A stretch of DNA of 64,000 nucleotides from an uncultured Blautia sp. (GTDB lineage Bacteria; Bacillota; Clostridia; Lachnospirales; Lachnospiraceae): positions 1 to 64,000 of the forward strand of contig NZ_CAKROJ010000002.1 of assembly GCF_934372025.1 (NCBI RefSeq), in the 5' to 3' direction. This document shows, one piece after another, positions 51,171-60,429 of this stretch. Position 1 is the first letter of the stretch, and every line of letters begins with the position of its first letter. The notes beneath the pieces are model-generated. The model saw nothing but the letters and a program-made list of their open reading frames with translations. It did no database searches and was not told where the DNA came from. A program made the position numbers and the translations under genes.

Positions 51171-51177
51171 ATGTGCT

Positions 51178-51210
51178 CTGCCCGGTTTCATCCGGGCAGT
51201 TATAATTTCT
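51178..51210 (+). terminator. Terminator after spoIIIAH
   Basis: CTGCCCGG (51178-51185) and CCGGGCAG (51192-51199) pair perfectly. The following TTATAATTTCT is a moderate T-run. Confidence 0.7.
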
Positions 51211-51255
51211 CTGTTGCTCATAAGGAAAATTGAAAGGAACGGACATGCTTTTTTC

Positions 51256-51285
51256 TTGACATGAAGGTGTTCTATATACTAGAAT
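51256..51285 (+). promoter_or_regulatory. Promoter of prfC
   Basis: Consensus TTGACA (51256-51261), 18-bp spacer, TAGAAT (51280-51285). Confidence 0.7.
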
Positions 51286-51343
51286 AAAAAGTTGTATAGA
51301 AATTGGAAAATTGAAAATTTGGATAATAGACAGGAGGCAAAAC

Positions 51344-52933
51344 GTGTCTAAGTATGCGAAAGAAATAGAAAAAAGAAGAACCTTTGCCATTATCTCCCAC
51401 CCGGATGCAGGTAAAACAACTCTGACAGAGAAATTCCTGCTGTATGGAGGTGCCATTAATCTGGCAGGCAGTGTTAAAGGTAAAGCCACAGCCCGCCATG
51501 CAGTATCTGACTGGATGGAAATAGAGAAAGAAAGAGGTATTTCCGTAACCTCTTCTGTATTACAGTTTCATTATGACGGTTATTGTATCAATATCCTGGA
51601 TACCCCGGGGCATCAGGATTTCTCTGAGGATACTTACCGTACACTGATGGCTGCGGATTCAGCAGTCATGGTTATCGATGGAAGCAAAGGTGTAGAGGCT
51701 CAGACCAGAAAGCTGTTCAAAGTCTGTGTTATGCGCCATATTCCTATTTTTACTTTTATTAACAAAATGGACAGAGATGCAAACGATACGTTTGATCTTC
51801 TGGATGAAATAGAAAAAGAACTTGGAATCGCAACATGTCCGATCAACTGGCCGATCGGTTCCGGTAAAAAATTCCGTGGAGTGTATGACCGTAATACTCA
51901 CAAAGTACTGACCTTCTCTGATACTCAGAAGGGAACAAAAGAAGGTGTGATCGAAGAAATCGATATCGATGATGCACGTCTTGAAGATGTTGTGGATCCG
52001 GATCAGAGAGAACAGCTGATGGAAGAAATCGAGCTGCTGGACGGAGCAAGTGTGGATTTTGATCTGGAGCAGGTAAGCAGGGGAAATATGACACCTGTGT
52101 TTTTTGGTTCTGCACTCACCAACTTTGGTGTGGAGACATTCCTGGAGCACTTTCTTAAGATGACATCTTCACCACTTCCGAGAGTTTCTGATGAAGGTGA
52201 GATCGATCCTATGTCAGATGATTTTTCTGCTTTTGTATTCAAGATCCAGGCAAATATGAATAAGGCTCATCGAGACAGAATTGCATTCATGAGAATCTGT
52301 TCCGGTAAGTTTGATGCTTCTCAGGAAGTTTATCATGTACAGGGAGATAAGAAGATGCGACTTCTTCAGCCACAGCAGATGATGGCAGAATCCCGTCATG
52401 TAGTAGATGAGGCATATGCCGGAGATATCATAGGTGTGTTTGATCCGGGTATTTTTTCAATCGGTGATACAATCTGTGCACCTGGGAAAAAATTTGAATT
52501 TGAAGGAATTCCGACTTTCGCACCGGAGCATTTTGCCCGTGTACGTCAGATTGATACCATGAAGCGTAAGCAGTTTGTTAAGGGTATCAATCAGATCGCA
52601 CAGGAAGGTGCAATCCAGATTTTCCAGGAATTCAATACCGGTATGGAAGAAATTATTGTAGGTGTTGTAGGTGTACTTCAGTTTGATGTTTTGAAATATC
52701 GTCTGGAAAATGAATACAACGTAGAAATCCGTCTGGAAAATCTGCCTTATGAACACATCCGCTGGATTGCAAACAAAGAAGAAGTAGATGTTTCGAAGAT
52801 TACAGGAACCTCTGATATGAAGAAGGTTACAGACCTTAAAGGTAATCCGCTGCTTCTGTTTGTAAATGCATGGAGCGTAGGCATGACAGAAGACCGTAAT
52901 CCGAATCTGGTACTGACAGAATTCAGTAAATAA
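51344..52933 (+). CDS. prfC: Peptide chain release factor 3
   Basis: 529-aa translational GTPase that recycles RF1/RF2 after termination. GTG 51344 (VSKYAKEIEKRRTFAII) is chosen because AGGAGG lies six bases upstream; the frame otherwise opens at 51311 before the SD. G1 is SHPDAGKTT, the RF3 switch region includes RGISVTSSVLQF, G3 is DTPGHQDFSEDTYR and G4 is NKMDRDA. Domains II and III follow with HVVDEAYAGDIIG and FQEFNTGMEEIIVGVVG. Length is normal. It stands alone between promoter and the Asp23 gene. Confidence 0.95.
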   Translation: MSKYAKEIEKRRTFAIISHPDAGKTTLTEKFLLYGGAINLAGSVKGKATARHAVSDWMEIEKERGISVTSSVLQFHYDGYCINILDTPGHQDFSEDTYRTLMAADSAVMVIDGSKGVEAQTRKLFKVCVMRHIPIFTFINKMDRDANDTFDLLDEIEKELGIATCPINWPIGSGKKFRGVYDRNTHKVLTFSDTQKGTKEGVIEEIDIDDARLEDVVDPDQREQLMEEIELLDGASVDFDLEQVSRGNMTPVFFGSALTNFGVETFLEHFLKMTSSPLPRVSDEGEIDPMSDDFSAFVFKIQANMNKAHRDRIAFMRICSGKFDASQEVYHVQGDKKMRLLQPQQMMAESRHVVDEAYAGDIIGVFDPGIFSIGDTICAPGKKFEFEGIPTFAPEHFARVRQIDTMKRKQFVKGINQIAQEGAIQIFQEFNTGMEEIIVGVVGVLQFDVLKYRLENEYNVEIRLENLPYEHIRWIANKEEVDVSKITGTSDMKKVTDLKGNPLLLFVNAWSVGMTEDRNPNLVLTEFSK

Positions 52934-52957
52934 ACGCTTTTATTTTGCAGTCAGATT

Positions 52958-52966
52958 TGTTATACT
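52958..52966 (+). promoter_or_regulatory. Extended -10 promoter of the Asp23 gene
   Basis: TGTTATACT (TATACT 52961-52966). No good -35 is seen. The leader is about 80 nt. Confidence 0.5.
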
Positions 52967-53054
52967 AAACCTATGAAATTATTTTGACTCGCAACAGGGA
53001 AAGTATTGAACAGTTGCGAAAATATTCGATTCGTAATCCGCAGGAGGAATTGGA

Positions 53055-53435
53055 ATGGCAGAAAAAAGAACAACTTATAAATTACAGGATGTAGGTGGAA
53101 TCGGTGAAGTCAAGATTGCCGATGAAGTGGTTACCGTTATTGCAGGACTGGCTGCCACAGAGGTTGAAGGTGTTGCTTCCATGGAGGGAAATATTACCAA
53201 TGAGCTGGTGAGCAAGCTTGGTGTCAAGAATCTTTCCAAGGGTGTTAAGGTAACGGTACTGGAAGGTGTTGTTACAGTAGATCTTACTCTGAATATTGAA
53301 TTTGGAAAGAACATTCTGGAAGTAAGCAAGAAGGTTCAGGAAAAAGTAAAATCATCCATTGAGAATATGACAGGCCTGGAAGTTGCAGATGTAAATATCC
53401 GCATTGCAGGTGTAGATATGGAGAATGATAATTAA
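53055..53435 (+). CDS. Asp23/Gls24 family protein (YqhY-like)
   Basis: 126-aa protein of the Asp23 family. GIGEVKIADEVVTVIAGLAATEVEGV opens the domain, LSKGVKVTVLEGVVTVDLTLNIEFG and VQEKVKSSIENMTGLEVADVNIRIAGV complete it. In Firmicutes the YqhY member sits just before nusB, as here, and is tied to membrane stress and control of lipid synthesis. No membrane helix is present. SD caggagg. A strong hairpin separates it from nusB. Confidence 0.92.
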   Translation: MAEKRTTYKLQDVGGIGEVKIADEVVTVIAGLAATEVEGVASMEGNITNELVSKLGVKNLSKGVKVTVLEGVVTVDLTLNIEFGKNILEVSKKVQEKVKSSIENMTGLEVADVNIRIAGVDMENDN

Positions 53436-53451
53436 AGGTAACGGAAAGAGA

Positions 53452-53484
53452 GAAAAAAGGAAAGTAACCCTTTCCTTTTTTCTT
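53452..53484 (+). terminator. Terminator/attenuator just upstream of nusB
   Basis: GAAAAAAGGAAAG (53452-53464) pairs with CTTTCCTTTTTTC, whose T-rich 3' arm acts as a T-tract. The nusB SD (AGGAGG) begins immediately afterwards, and no promoter is visible between. Confidence 0.75.
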
Positions 53485-53495
53485 TAGGAGGAAAG

Positions 53496-54026
53496 ATGCG
53501 AAGAAGCGAACAGAGAGAACATATTTTTAAACTGCTGTTTATGACTCAGTTTAATTCAGAAAATGAAATGTCAGATCAGTTATCCATGTATTTTGATACA
53601 CTTGGAGAACTGGAAGCAAAAGATCAGGAAGCAATGCAGGCAAAGTATCAGCACATTCTGGAACACCTGGATGAGATTGACCAGATTCTGAATGAGTACA
53701 GTTATGGATGGAAGACAACACGTATGAACCGTGTCGATCTGACTGCATTGCGTCTGGCAGTATATGAGATGAAAATGGACGAGGATGTACCGGTTGGTGT
53801 GGCTATCAATGAGGCTGTAGAGCTTGCCAAACTTTTTGGCGGTGAAGATTCCGGTTCATTTGTGAATGGTATCCTTGGCAAAATTGCCAGTGGAAAGAAG
53901 AATTCCGGAGAAGAACATAAGAAATCGCGTCGTCAGACTCATTCTGCAAAGATCATCATCAGATCTTCCAAGAAAGACAAAGAGCAGAAAGATATTAAGA
54001 AAGCGTCAGAAGAAAGCGCAGAATAA
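53496..54026 (+). CDS. nusB: Transcription antitermination protein NusB
   Basis: 176-aa RNA-binding factor that works with NusE/S10 in rRNA antitermination. The core is RRSEQREHIFKLLFM, then YGWKTTRMNRVDLTALRLAVYEM and VPVGVAINEAVELAKLFGGEDSGSFVNGILGKI, ending near residue 132. The remaining 44 residues form an unusual Lys/Ser/Glu-rich extension (KKNSGEEHKKSRRQTHSAKI...). SD aggagg. It heads nusB-xseA-xseB-ispA-dxs-tlyA, with xseA starting 4 bp after its stop. Confidence 0.95.
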   Translation: MRRSEQREHIFKLLFMTQFNSENEMSDQLSMYFDTLGELEAKDQEAMQAKYQHILEHLDEIDQILNEYSYGWKTTRMNRVDLTALRLAVYEMKMDEDVPVGVAINEAVELAKLFGGEDSGSFVNGILGKIASGKKNSGEEHKKSRRQTHSAKIIIRSSKKDKEQKDIKKASEESAE

Positions 54027-54030
54027 TTAA

Positions 54031-55242
54031 ATGAAGACTATTTTTTCAGTAGGACAGATCAATCGATATGTCAAAAATATGTTCACCCAGGATTTTATTT
54101 TGCAGAAGATCTATATCAAGGGTGAAGTTTCCAACTGTAAATATCATACAAGTGGACATATTTATTTTTCACTGAAGGATGAAACAGGTGTACTTTCCTG
54201 TGTCATGTTTGCCGGACATCGGCGCGGACTGGCATTTCGTATGAAAGATGGTGACCGCGTCGTTGTGGGCGGTGCAGTGGACGTATACGAAAGAGATGGG
54301 AAATATCAGCTCTATGCAAAAGAGATTGCACTTGAAGGCGCAGGGGCATTGTATGAGAGATTTCTGGCATTAAAGGCAGAGCTAGAAGAGATGGGAATGT
54401 TTGCACAGGAATATAAGCAGTCCATACCGTCCTTTGTACGCAGACTCGGAGTAGTCACTGCACCGACAGGAGCAGCAGTGCAGGATATTCGCAACATTTC
54501 GCTCAGACGTAATCCGTATCTGCAGATTATACTGTATCCTGCACTGGTGCAAGGTGAGGGTGCTGCGGACAGTATTGTGAGAGGAATCCACATGCTTGAT
54601 CAGGCAGATGTTGATGTGATCATCGTCGGAAGAGGAGGAGGTTCGATTGAAGACCTCTGGGCTTTTAATGAAGAAAAAGTCGCGCGGGCAATTTTTGAAT
54701 GTCGGACACCTGTGATTTCGGCAGTAGGCCATGAGACGGATTTTACGATTGCAGATTTCGTGGCAGATCTCCGTGCACCGACACCTTCCGCGGCAGCTGA
54801 GCTTGCAGTGGCTGATTTCAGGCAGATTCTGCAGAATATAGTCGGTTTCAGAGAACGTCTGTACAGAGGAATGCAGCAAAAGACAAAGCTTGCCAGAGCA
54901 CAGATGGAACAGTATCAGCTTCGTTTACAGTATCTGAGTCCGGAAAGCCGGCTTCGTGATAACAGACAGCGTCTCATCGATCTTGATGCAAGGCTGCGAA
55001 GAAACATGCAAAATCGTCTTGCAGAAGAGAGGCATGTGCTTGGTATTTATCTGGAACGTTATCGAGGGTTATCTCCACTTTCCAAGCTGAACCAGGGATA
55101 TTCTTTTGTTGCAGACTGCAAAGGCAGAGGAATTACTTCCACAGAACAGATTCATCCCGGAGACGTTGTGGAGATTTCTGTAACAGACGGAGTGATTGAG
55201 GCAGAAGTGCGGAGCTGCAGGAAGGAAGACTGGAATAAATGA
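54031..55242 (+). CDS. xseA: Exodeoxyribonuclease VII large subunit
   Basis: 403-aa nuclease subunit that degrades single-stranded DNA from either end. The N-terminal OB fold (about 1-100) includes IKGEVSNCKYHTSGHIYFSLKD. The catalytic domain has VVTAPTGAAVQDI, VDVIIVGRGGGSIEDLWAFNEE and HETDFTIADFVADLRAPTPSAAAE. A coiled-coil and a C-terminal segment (YRGLSPLSKLNQGYSFV) follow. Start follows nusB by 4 bp; the stop overlaps xseB by 4 bp. Confidence 0.95.
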   Translation: MKTIFSVGQINRYVKNMFTQDFILQKIYIKGEVSNCKYHTSGHIYFSLKDETGVLSCVMFAGHRRGLAFRMKDGDRVVVGGAVDVYERDGKYQLYAKEIALEGAGALYERFLALKAELEEMGMFAQEYKQSIPSFVRRLGVVTAPTGAAVQDIRNISLRRNPYLQIILYPALVQGEGAADSIVRGIHMLDQADVDVIIVGRGGGSIEDLWAFNEEKVARAIFECRTPVISAVGHETDFTIADFVADLRAPTPSAAAELAVADFRQILQNIVGFRERLYRGMQQKTKLARAQMEQYQLRLQYLSPESRLRDNRQRLIDLDARLRRNMQNRLAEERHVLGIYLERYRGLSPLSKLNQGYSFVADCKGRGITSTEQIHPGDVVEISVTDGVIEAEVRSCRKEDWNK

Positions 55243-55475
55243 CAGAACAGGAACAGATTCTAATAACAGATACACAGGATAAAGGGATAGAAGAAGTCTT
55301 TCAGGAACTGGACACCATTGCTGAAAAGCTGGAAAGTGGTGAGACATCACTGGAGGATTCTTTTCGTTTATACAAAAAAGGCATGGAGCTATTGAAATAC
55401 TGCAGTGACAGACTGGATACCGTAGAAAAAAAGATGCTCCAGATGGATGAGGATGGGACATTACGTGAATTTTAA
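55239..55475 (+). CDS. xseB: Exodeoxyribonuclease VII small subunit
   Basis: 78-aa helical protein that binds XseA in multiple copies. The XseB signature runs FQELDTIAEKLESGETSLED then SFRLYKKGMELLKYCSDRLD, about residues 20-60. A 15-residue N-terminal extension (TEQEQILITDTQ) precedes it. ATG overlaps the xseA stop (ATGA). Confidence 0.93.
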   Translation: MTEQEQILITDTQDKGIEEVFQELDTIAEKLESGETSLEDSFRLYKKGMELLKYCSDRLDTVEKKMLQMDEDGTLREF

Positions 55476-56352
55476 AGAGGAATTACAGCAGAGAACAGAA
55501 TATGCGGAATGTGTGATCCGCAGATGGCTTCCGGAGGAAGCGGGTTTTTCCAGGACAATCGCACAGGCTATGAATTACAGTATGTGTGCCGGTGGTAAGA
55601 GACTGCGTCCGATACTTCTTCTGGAAACATTACGGTTGTTTGGTGGAGATGAGAAGCTTGCGGAACCATTTATGGCAGGAATCGAGATGATTCATACACA
55701 TTCTCTGATCCATGATGATCTTCCTGCAATTGATAATGATGATTACAGGCGAGGACGTCTTACCACACACAAAGTATATGGTGAAGCGATGGGAGTGCTG
55801 AGTGGAGTCGCACTTCTGAATTATGCTTATGAAACTATGTTCCGTGCGTTTGAACTGACTGAAGAAAGAGACAGAGTGATCCGTGCGGTCAGAATCATGG
55901 CACATAAGACCGGTATTTACGGAATGCTTGGCGGTCAGAGTGTGGATGTGGAAAATGATGGTAAGCCTTTGGAAAAAGAGCTTCTGGATTATATTTATGA
56001 ACACAAGACGTCTGCACTGATTGAAGCATCTATGATGGCAGGGGCTGTTCTTGCCGGTGCAGATGAGGAACAGGTTTCAATGATCGAAAAGGCAGCATCA
56101 GATATCGGACTGGCGTTCCAGATTCAGGATGATATTCTGGATGTGACCAGTACCAGTCAGGAACTGGGAAAACCGGTTCACAGCGATGAAAAGAACAATA
56201 AGGTTACATATGTGACTTTATTCGGAGTGCAGAAAGCATCTGAGCAGGTCAGAAATCTTTCTGAAAGAGCTTTGGCAGTTTTGGACAGAATGTATAATAA
56301 AAATGAGTTCCTGAGAGAACTGGTCATGGAAATGGCAAGTCGCAGGAAATGA
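55465..56352 (+). CDS. ispA: Polyprenyl (farnesyl/geranyl) diphosphate synthase
   Basis: 295-aa prenyltransferase that condenses IPP onto allylic diphosphates to make C15 or C10-C20 units. GTG 55465 (VNFKEELQQRTEY) matches the usual N-terminus; ATG 55447 and 55453 are alternatives inside xseB, with which it overlaps. The first aspartate-rich motif is DDLPAIDNDD (preceded by IHTHSLIH), the second is DDILD. GGKRLRP is the IPP-binding site. It is next to dxs, which makes the DXP that starts the same pathway. Confidence 0.93.
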   Translation: MNFKEELQQRTEYAECVIRRWLPEEAGFSRTIAQAMNYSMCAGGKRLRPILLLETLRLFGGDEKLAEPFMAGIEMIHTHSLIHDDLPAIDNDDYRRGRLTTHKVYGEAMGVLSGVALLNYAYETMFRAFELTEERDRVIRAVRIMAHKTGIYGMLGGQSVDVENDGKPLEKELLDYIYEHKTSALIEASMMAGAVLAGADEEQVSMIEKAASDIGLAFQIQDDILDVTSTSQELGKPVHSDEKNNKVTYVTLFGVQKASEQVRNLSERALAVLDRMYNKNEFLRELVMEMASRRK

Positions 56353-56368
56353 AAGAGGGATACAAAGG

Positions 56369-58231
56369 ATGTTGGAAAAGATTAATAAGCCTAATGATAT
56401 ACACAAGATAGCGTTAGCGGATTTTCCACAGCTTGCAGATGAGATCAGACAGTTTCTGATTTCATCAGTCAGTCAGACAGGTGGGCATCTTGCATCCAAT
56501 CTGGGTGTTGTAGAGCTGACATTGGCTTTGCATAATGTACTGGATCTTCCTCAGGATAAGATTATCTGGGACGTAGGACATCAGGCATATACACACAAAA
56601 TTCTGACCGGAAGAAAAGAAGGATTTAAAAATCTTCGAAAAGAAGGCGGAATGAGTGGATTTCCGAAGCGATGCGAAAGTGATTGTGATTCATTTGACGC
56701 AGGACACAGCTCAAACTCGGTTTCAGCAGGTCTTGGATATGTGAGGGCCAGAGATATTCTGGGAGAAAAATATCGTGTTGTGTCGGTGATCGGGGATGGT
56801 GCGCTGACAGGAGGCATGGCATATGAAGCATTGAATAATGCTGCGGAACTGAAGACGAACTTTATTATCGTACTCAATGACAATAACATGTCAATTTCCA
56901 AAAATGTCGGAGGGATGTCTTCGTATTTAAGTGCACTGCGTACAGCAGAAGCATATACAGGAATGAAACTGAATGTGACCAAGACTCTGAAGAAAATACC
57001 AAAGGTCGGTACGGCAGTTGTAGATACTATGCGCAAGACGAAGAGCAGCATCAAACAGCTGATCATACCGGGAATGTTATTTGAAAATATGGGACTTACC
57101 TATCTGGGACCTGTAGACGGACATGATATGCGACAGATGATGAAGCTTTTTAACGAAGCAAAACGTGTAGAGGGACCGGTGATCGTTCATGTACTGACAC
57201 AGAAAGGTCGTGGTTATGAACCGGCCAGCCTTCACCCGGATCTGTTTCACGGAACGGGGCCGTTTGATACCAGAACAGGAAGACCGCTTTCTTCAAAAAA
57301 AGGACTGACTTATACAGAAGTATTCGGGCAGACAATGACAAAGCTTGGAAAAGACAATCCGAAACTGGTTGCGATCACTGCAGCCATGAAAGAGGGAACA
57401 GGATTGAAAGCATTCGAGAAAGCTTTTCCGGACAGATTTTTTGATGTTGGAATAGCAGAGGAGCATGCGGTTAGTTTTGCGGCAGGACTTGCACTGGGAG
57501 GTGTCGTTCCGGTAGTTGCGATTTATTCATCGTTTCTTCAGCGGGCAGTGGATCAGATGATTCATGATGTCTGTATGCAGAATCAGCACGTGATTTTTGC
57601 TATCGACAGAGCCGGACTTGTAGGAGCAGACGGTGAGACACATCAGGGAAATTTTGATCTGTCTTATCTGACAATGATTCCGAATATGACAGTTATGGCA
57701 CCAAAAAATGCCAGAGAACTGGAAAAGATGCTGGAGTTTGCTGTTCATGCAGCCGGACCGTGTGCAATCCGTTATCCAAAAGGAAGTGCGTATCAGGGGC
57801 TGGAAGAATTCGACAGTCCGATACGTTTTGGTAAGAGTGAGATTCTTTACAGGGGAAAAGAAACAGCAATTCTTTCCGTTGGAAGTATGACGGAAGTCTG
57901 TGAACAGGTTTACAGAGAACTTAAGAATAAGGGCGAAGAACCTACATTTGTAAATGCACGCTTTGTGAAGCCGCTGGACACAGAACTTCTTGATGAATTG
58001 GCAAAAGACCATAAATTATTTGTAACAGTAGAAGAAAATGTTAAAAATGGCGGATTTGGCGAGCATGTGGCAGCTTATATGGAAGCATGTCATCCGGATG
58101 TCAGAGTACTTCCGATCGCTATCTGGAACCGTTTTGTGGAGCATGGGGAAATCGCAAGTCTGAGAGCTAAAATCGGTCTTTCAGCACCAGATATTCTCGA
58201 TGCGATAGAGGAATATGAGGAGCAGGAATGA
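56369..58231 (+). CDS. dxs: 1-deoxy-D-xylulose-5-phosphate synthase
   Basis: 620-aa thiamine-diphosphate enzyme joining pyruvate and glyceraldehyde 3-phosphate, the first step of the MEP isoprenoid route. VGHQAYTHKILTGR contains the active-site His. The ThDP/Mg motif is GDGALTGGMAYEALN with a following NDNNMSIS. The second domain has the catalytic Glu in VGIAEEHAVSFAAGLA, then DRAGLVGADGETHQG. The transketolase C domain completes it. Overlaps tlyA by 4 bp. Clustered with ispA. Confidence 0.97.
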   Translation: MLEKINKPNDIHKIALADFPQLADEIRQFLISSVSQTGGHLASNLGVVELTLALHNVLDLPQDKIIWDVGHQAYTHKILTGRKEGFKNLRKEGGMSGFPKRCESDCDSFDAGHSSNSVSAGLGYVRARDILGEKYRVVSVIGDGALTGGMAYEALNNAAELKTNFIIVLNDNNMSISKNVGGMSSYLSALRTAEAYTGMKLNVTKTLKKIPKVGTAVVDTMRKTKSSIKQLIIPGMLFENMGLTYLGPVDGHDMRQMMKLFNEAKRVEGPVIVHVLTQKGRGYEPASLHPDLFHGTGPFDTRTGRPLSSKKGLTYTEVFGQTMTKLGKDNPKLVAITAAMKEGTGLKAFEKAFPDRFFDVGIAEEHAVSFAAGLALGGVVPVVAIYSSFLQRAVDQMIHDVCMQNQHVIFAIDRAGLVGADGETHQGNFDLSYLTMIPNMTVMAPKNARELEKMLEFAVHAAGPCAIRYPKGSAYQGLEEFDSPIRFGKSEILYRGKETAILSVGSMTEVCEQVYRELKNKGEEPTFVNARFVKPLDTELLDELAKDHKLFVTVEENVKNGGFGEHVAAYMEACHPDVRVLPIAIWNRFVEHGEIASLRAKIGLSAPDILDAIEEYEEQE

Positions 58232-59037
58232 AAAAAAGACTGGATCTTTTAATGGTAGAGCGTGCGCTTGCACCTTCCAGAGAAAAAGCAAAAGCATACA
58301 TCATGTCTGGAGATGTTTATGTTGACGGACAGAAAGAAGATAAAGCGGGAACGATGTTTAAGGAGACGGTAAAGATCGAAGTCCGTGGAAATACACTTCC
58401 ATATGTGAGCCGTGGAGGCCTGAAACTGGAAAAAGCCATGAATAATTTTGGTGTTACTCTGGATGGAAAGGTGTGCATGGATGTAGGAGCATCTACCGGA
58501 GGATTTACAGACTGCATGCTGCAGAATGGGGCTGTGAAAGTCTATTCTATTGATGTGGGATATGGCCAGCTTGACTGGAAACTTCGCAATGATCCGCGGG
58601 TAGTCTGTATGGAAAAAACAAATATCCGTTATGTGCTTCCGGAAAACCTTGAGGAGCCGGCACAGTTTTCATCAATCGATGTTTCATTTATTTCCCTGAC
58701 AAAGGTACTGCTTCCGGTACGTAATCTTCTGACAGAGGAGGGGGAGATCGTTTGTCTGATCAAGCCGCAGTTTGAAGCCGGAAGAGAGAAAGTCGGTAAG
58801 AAAGGTGTTGTCCGGGATCCGGCAGTACATCTGGAAGTGATAGAAAAAGTGATCGCATACGCATCAACAATTTCCATGGAACCATGTCATCTTTCTTTTT
58901 CTCCGATCAAAGGACCTGAGGGAAATATTGAATATCTGCTCCACCTGAAGAAAAGACCAGAAGATGAGGTGATTCAATCGTCTCTTGAGGTAACACCTGA
59001 GACTGTGGTGCAGGAGGCACACAGTCAACTGGATTAA
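58228..59037 (+). CDS. tlyA: TlyA-family rRNA 2'-O-ribose methyltransferase
   Basis: 269-aa protein with an N-terminal S4 RNA-binding domain (about 1-62; KRLDLLMVERALAPSREKAKAYIM) and an FtsJ-like methyltransferase domain. The SAM site reads CMDVGASTGGFTDCML, followed by YSIDVGYGQLDWKL and the catalytic-region IDVSFISLTKVLLP, and KPQFEAGREKVGKKGVVRD. It modifies 16S/23S cytidines in homologues. ATG overlaps the dxs stop. Confidence 0.93.
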   Translation: MKKRLDLLMVERALAPSREKAKAYIMSGDVYVDGQKEDKAGTMFKETVKIEVRGNTLPYVSRGGLKLEKAMNNFGVTLDGKVCMDVGASTGGFTDCMLQNGAVKVYSIDVGYGQLDWKLRNDPRVVCMEKTNIRYVLPENLEEPAQFSSIDVSFISLTKVLLPVRNLLTEEGEIVCLIKPQFEAGREKVGKKGVVRDPAVHLEVIEKVIAYASTISMEPCHLSFSPIKGPEGNIEYLLHLKKRPEDEVIQSSLEVTPETVVQEAHSQLD

Positions 59038-59053
59038 GGAAGGCTTAGGGGAG

Positions 59054-59908
59054 ATGGACAGGTTTTATATCATCACAAACAGTGATAAAGATAAAGATTT
59101 TGAAATTACAGATGAAATTGTTTCATATCTGAAAAAAAACGGAAAGACATGTCAGGTTCAGCAGGCAGAACGCAAAATGGAAGGTGCCTATCATTATACA
59201 AATCCGGATCTGATTCCGGAGGGCACACAATGTATTCTTGTCCTGGGTGGTGACGGTACACTTCTTCAGGCAGCAAGAGATGTGGTTTACAGGGGGATTC
59301 CGATGCTGGGAATCAATCTGGGAACACTGGGATTTCTGGCGGAAGTAGATAAGAATTCAATTCATGCCGCACTGGATAAACTTATTGCGGATGACTATGA
59401 GATTGAAGAGAGAATGATGCTTACAGGAACAGTCTGGCATGGCGATAAGATTATAGGACAGGACATAGCTCTCAATGATATCGTGATATGCAGAGAAGGA
59501 CCATTACGTGTAGTACGATTCAAGAATTATGTTAATGATGTTTTTCTGAATTCCTATAATGCAGATGGTATCATCATTGCCACACCCACAGGGTCAACCG
59601 GGTACAGTCTTTCCTGTGGAGGACCGCTTGTATCACCAAATGCGGCAATGACAATAATGACACCGATTGCACCGCATACACTGAATACGCGAAGCATTAT
59701 TTTTCCGGAAGAAGATGTGATAACAGTAGAGCTTGGAGAGGGACGCAGACAGGTTCATGAACAGGGACTTGCCTCATTTGACGGCGATACGGAAATCCCC
59801 ATCGTAACGGGTGACAGGATAGTTATCCGCAAGGCTTCTGTCAGTGTGAAGATTCTGAAACTGAATCATTTAAGCTTTGTAGAAGTATTGCGGCAGAAAA
59901 TGGAATAA
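59054..59908 (+). CDS. nadK: NAD kinase
   Basis: 284-aa enzyme that phosphorylates NAD to NADP. The catalytic GGDGTLLQAARD motif is at about residues 62-73, followed by GINLGTLGFLAEVD, NDIVICREG, the substrate-binding TPTGSTGYSLSCGGPLV and the C-terminal SFDGDTEIPI. The length is usual. SD ggggaga. The nadK-argR-recN order is conserved in Clostridia. Confidence 0.96.
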   Translation: MDRFYIITNSDKDKDFEITDEIVSYLKKNGKTCQVQQAERKMEGAYHYTNPDLIPEGTQCILVLGGDGTLLQAARDVVYRGIPMLGINLGTLGFLAEVDKNSIHAALDKLIADDYEIEERMMLTGTVWHGDKIIGQDIALNDIVICREGPLRVVRFKNYVNDVFLNSYNADGIIIATPTGSTGYSLSCGGPLVSPNAAMTIMTPIAPHTLNTRSIIFPEEDVITVELGEGRRQVHEQGLASFDGDTEIPIVTGDRIVIRKASVSVKILKLNHLSFVEVLRQKME

Positions 59909-59973
59909 TACAGATTGGAATAGCAGAAACTGCTGCGAGTATATGGCGGCAGCGTTGTGATGGAGGGAATGCA

Positions 59974-60429
59974 GTGAAAAGTGCTAGACATGACAAGATC
60001 ATAGAACTGATTCAGGAATATGATATTGATACACAGGAGGAACTTGCTGCCAGACTGAATGAGGCAGGATTCAAGGTAACGCAGGCGACAGTGTCCAGAG
60101 ATATCAGGGCATTAAAGCTTATGAAAGTTGCAGGAAAAGATGGAAAATCCCGTTATGCGATCCTTACAGAACCATCCGTAGAGCTGGGGGATAAATATAC
60201 CAGGATCCTTCAGGATACACTGATATCACTTGATCAGGGACAGAATATGATCGTGATCCGCACAGTACCGGGAATGGCTATGGGCGTTGCAGCAGCACTG
60301 GATGCTTTGAAATGGAAGGAAATTCTTGGAAGTATTGCAGGTGATGATACAGTTATGTGTGTTGCGCGAGATGCGGAGCAGGCAGGGATTATAGCTGAGA
60401 AACTGAAAGGAATTCTGAAATTATGTTAG
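59974..60429 (+). CDS. argR: Arginine repressor
   Basis: 151-aa hexameric regulator that uses arginine as co-repressor. It starts at GTG 59974 after TGGAGGG. The N-terminal winged helix reads IIELIQEYDIDTQEELAARL and VTQATVSRDIRALKLMKV. The C-terminal oligomerisation/arginine domain has RTVPGMAMGVAAALDALKW and GSIAGDDTVMCVAR. It overlaps recN by 7 bp. Confidence 0.96.
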   Translation: MKSARHDKIIELIQEYDIDTQEELAARLNEAGFKVTQATVSRDIRALKLMKVAGKDGKSRYAILTEPSVELGDKYTRILQDTLISLDQGQNMIVIRTVPGMAMGVAAALDALKWKEILGSIAGDDTVMCVARDAEQAGIIAEKLKGILKLC

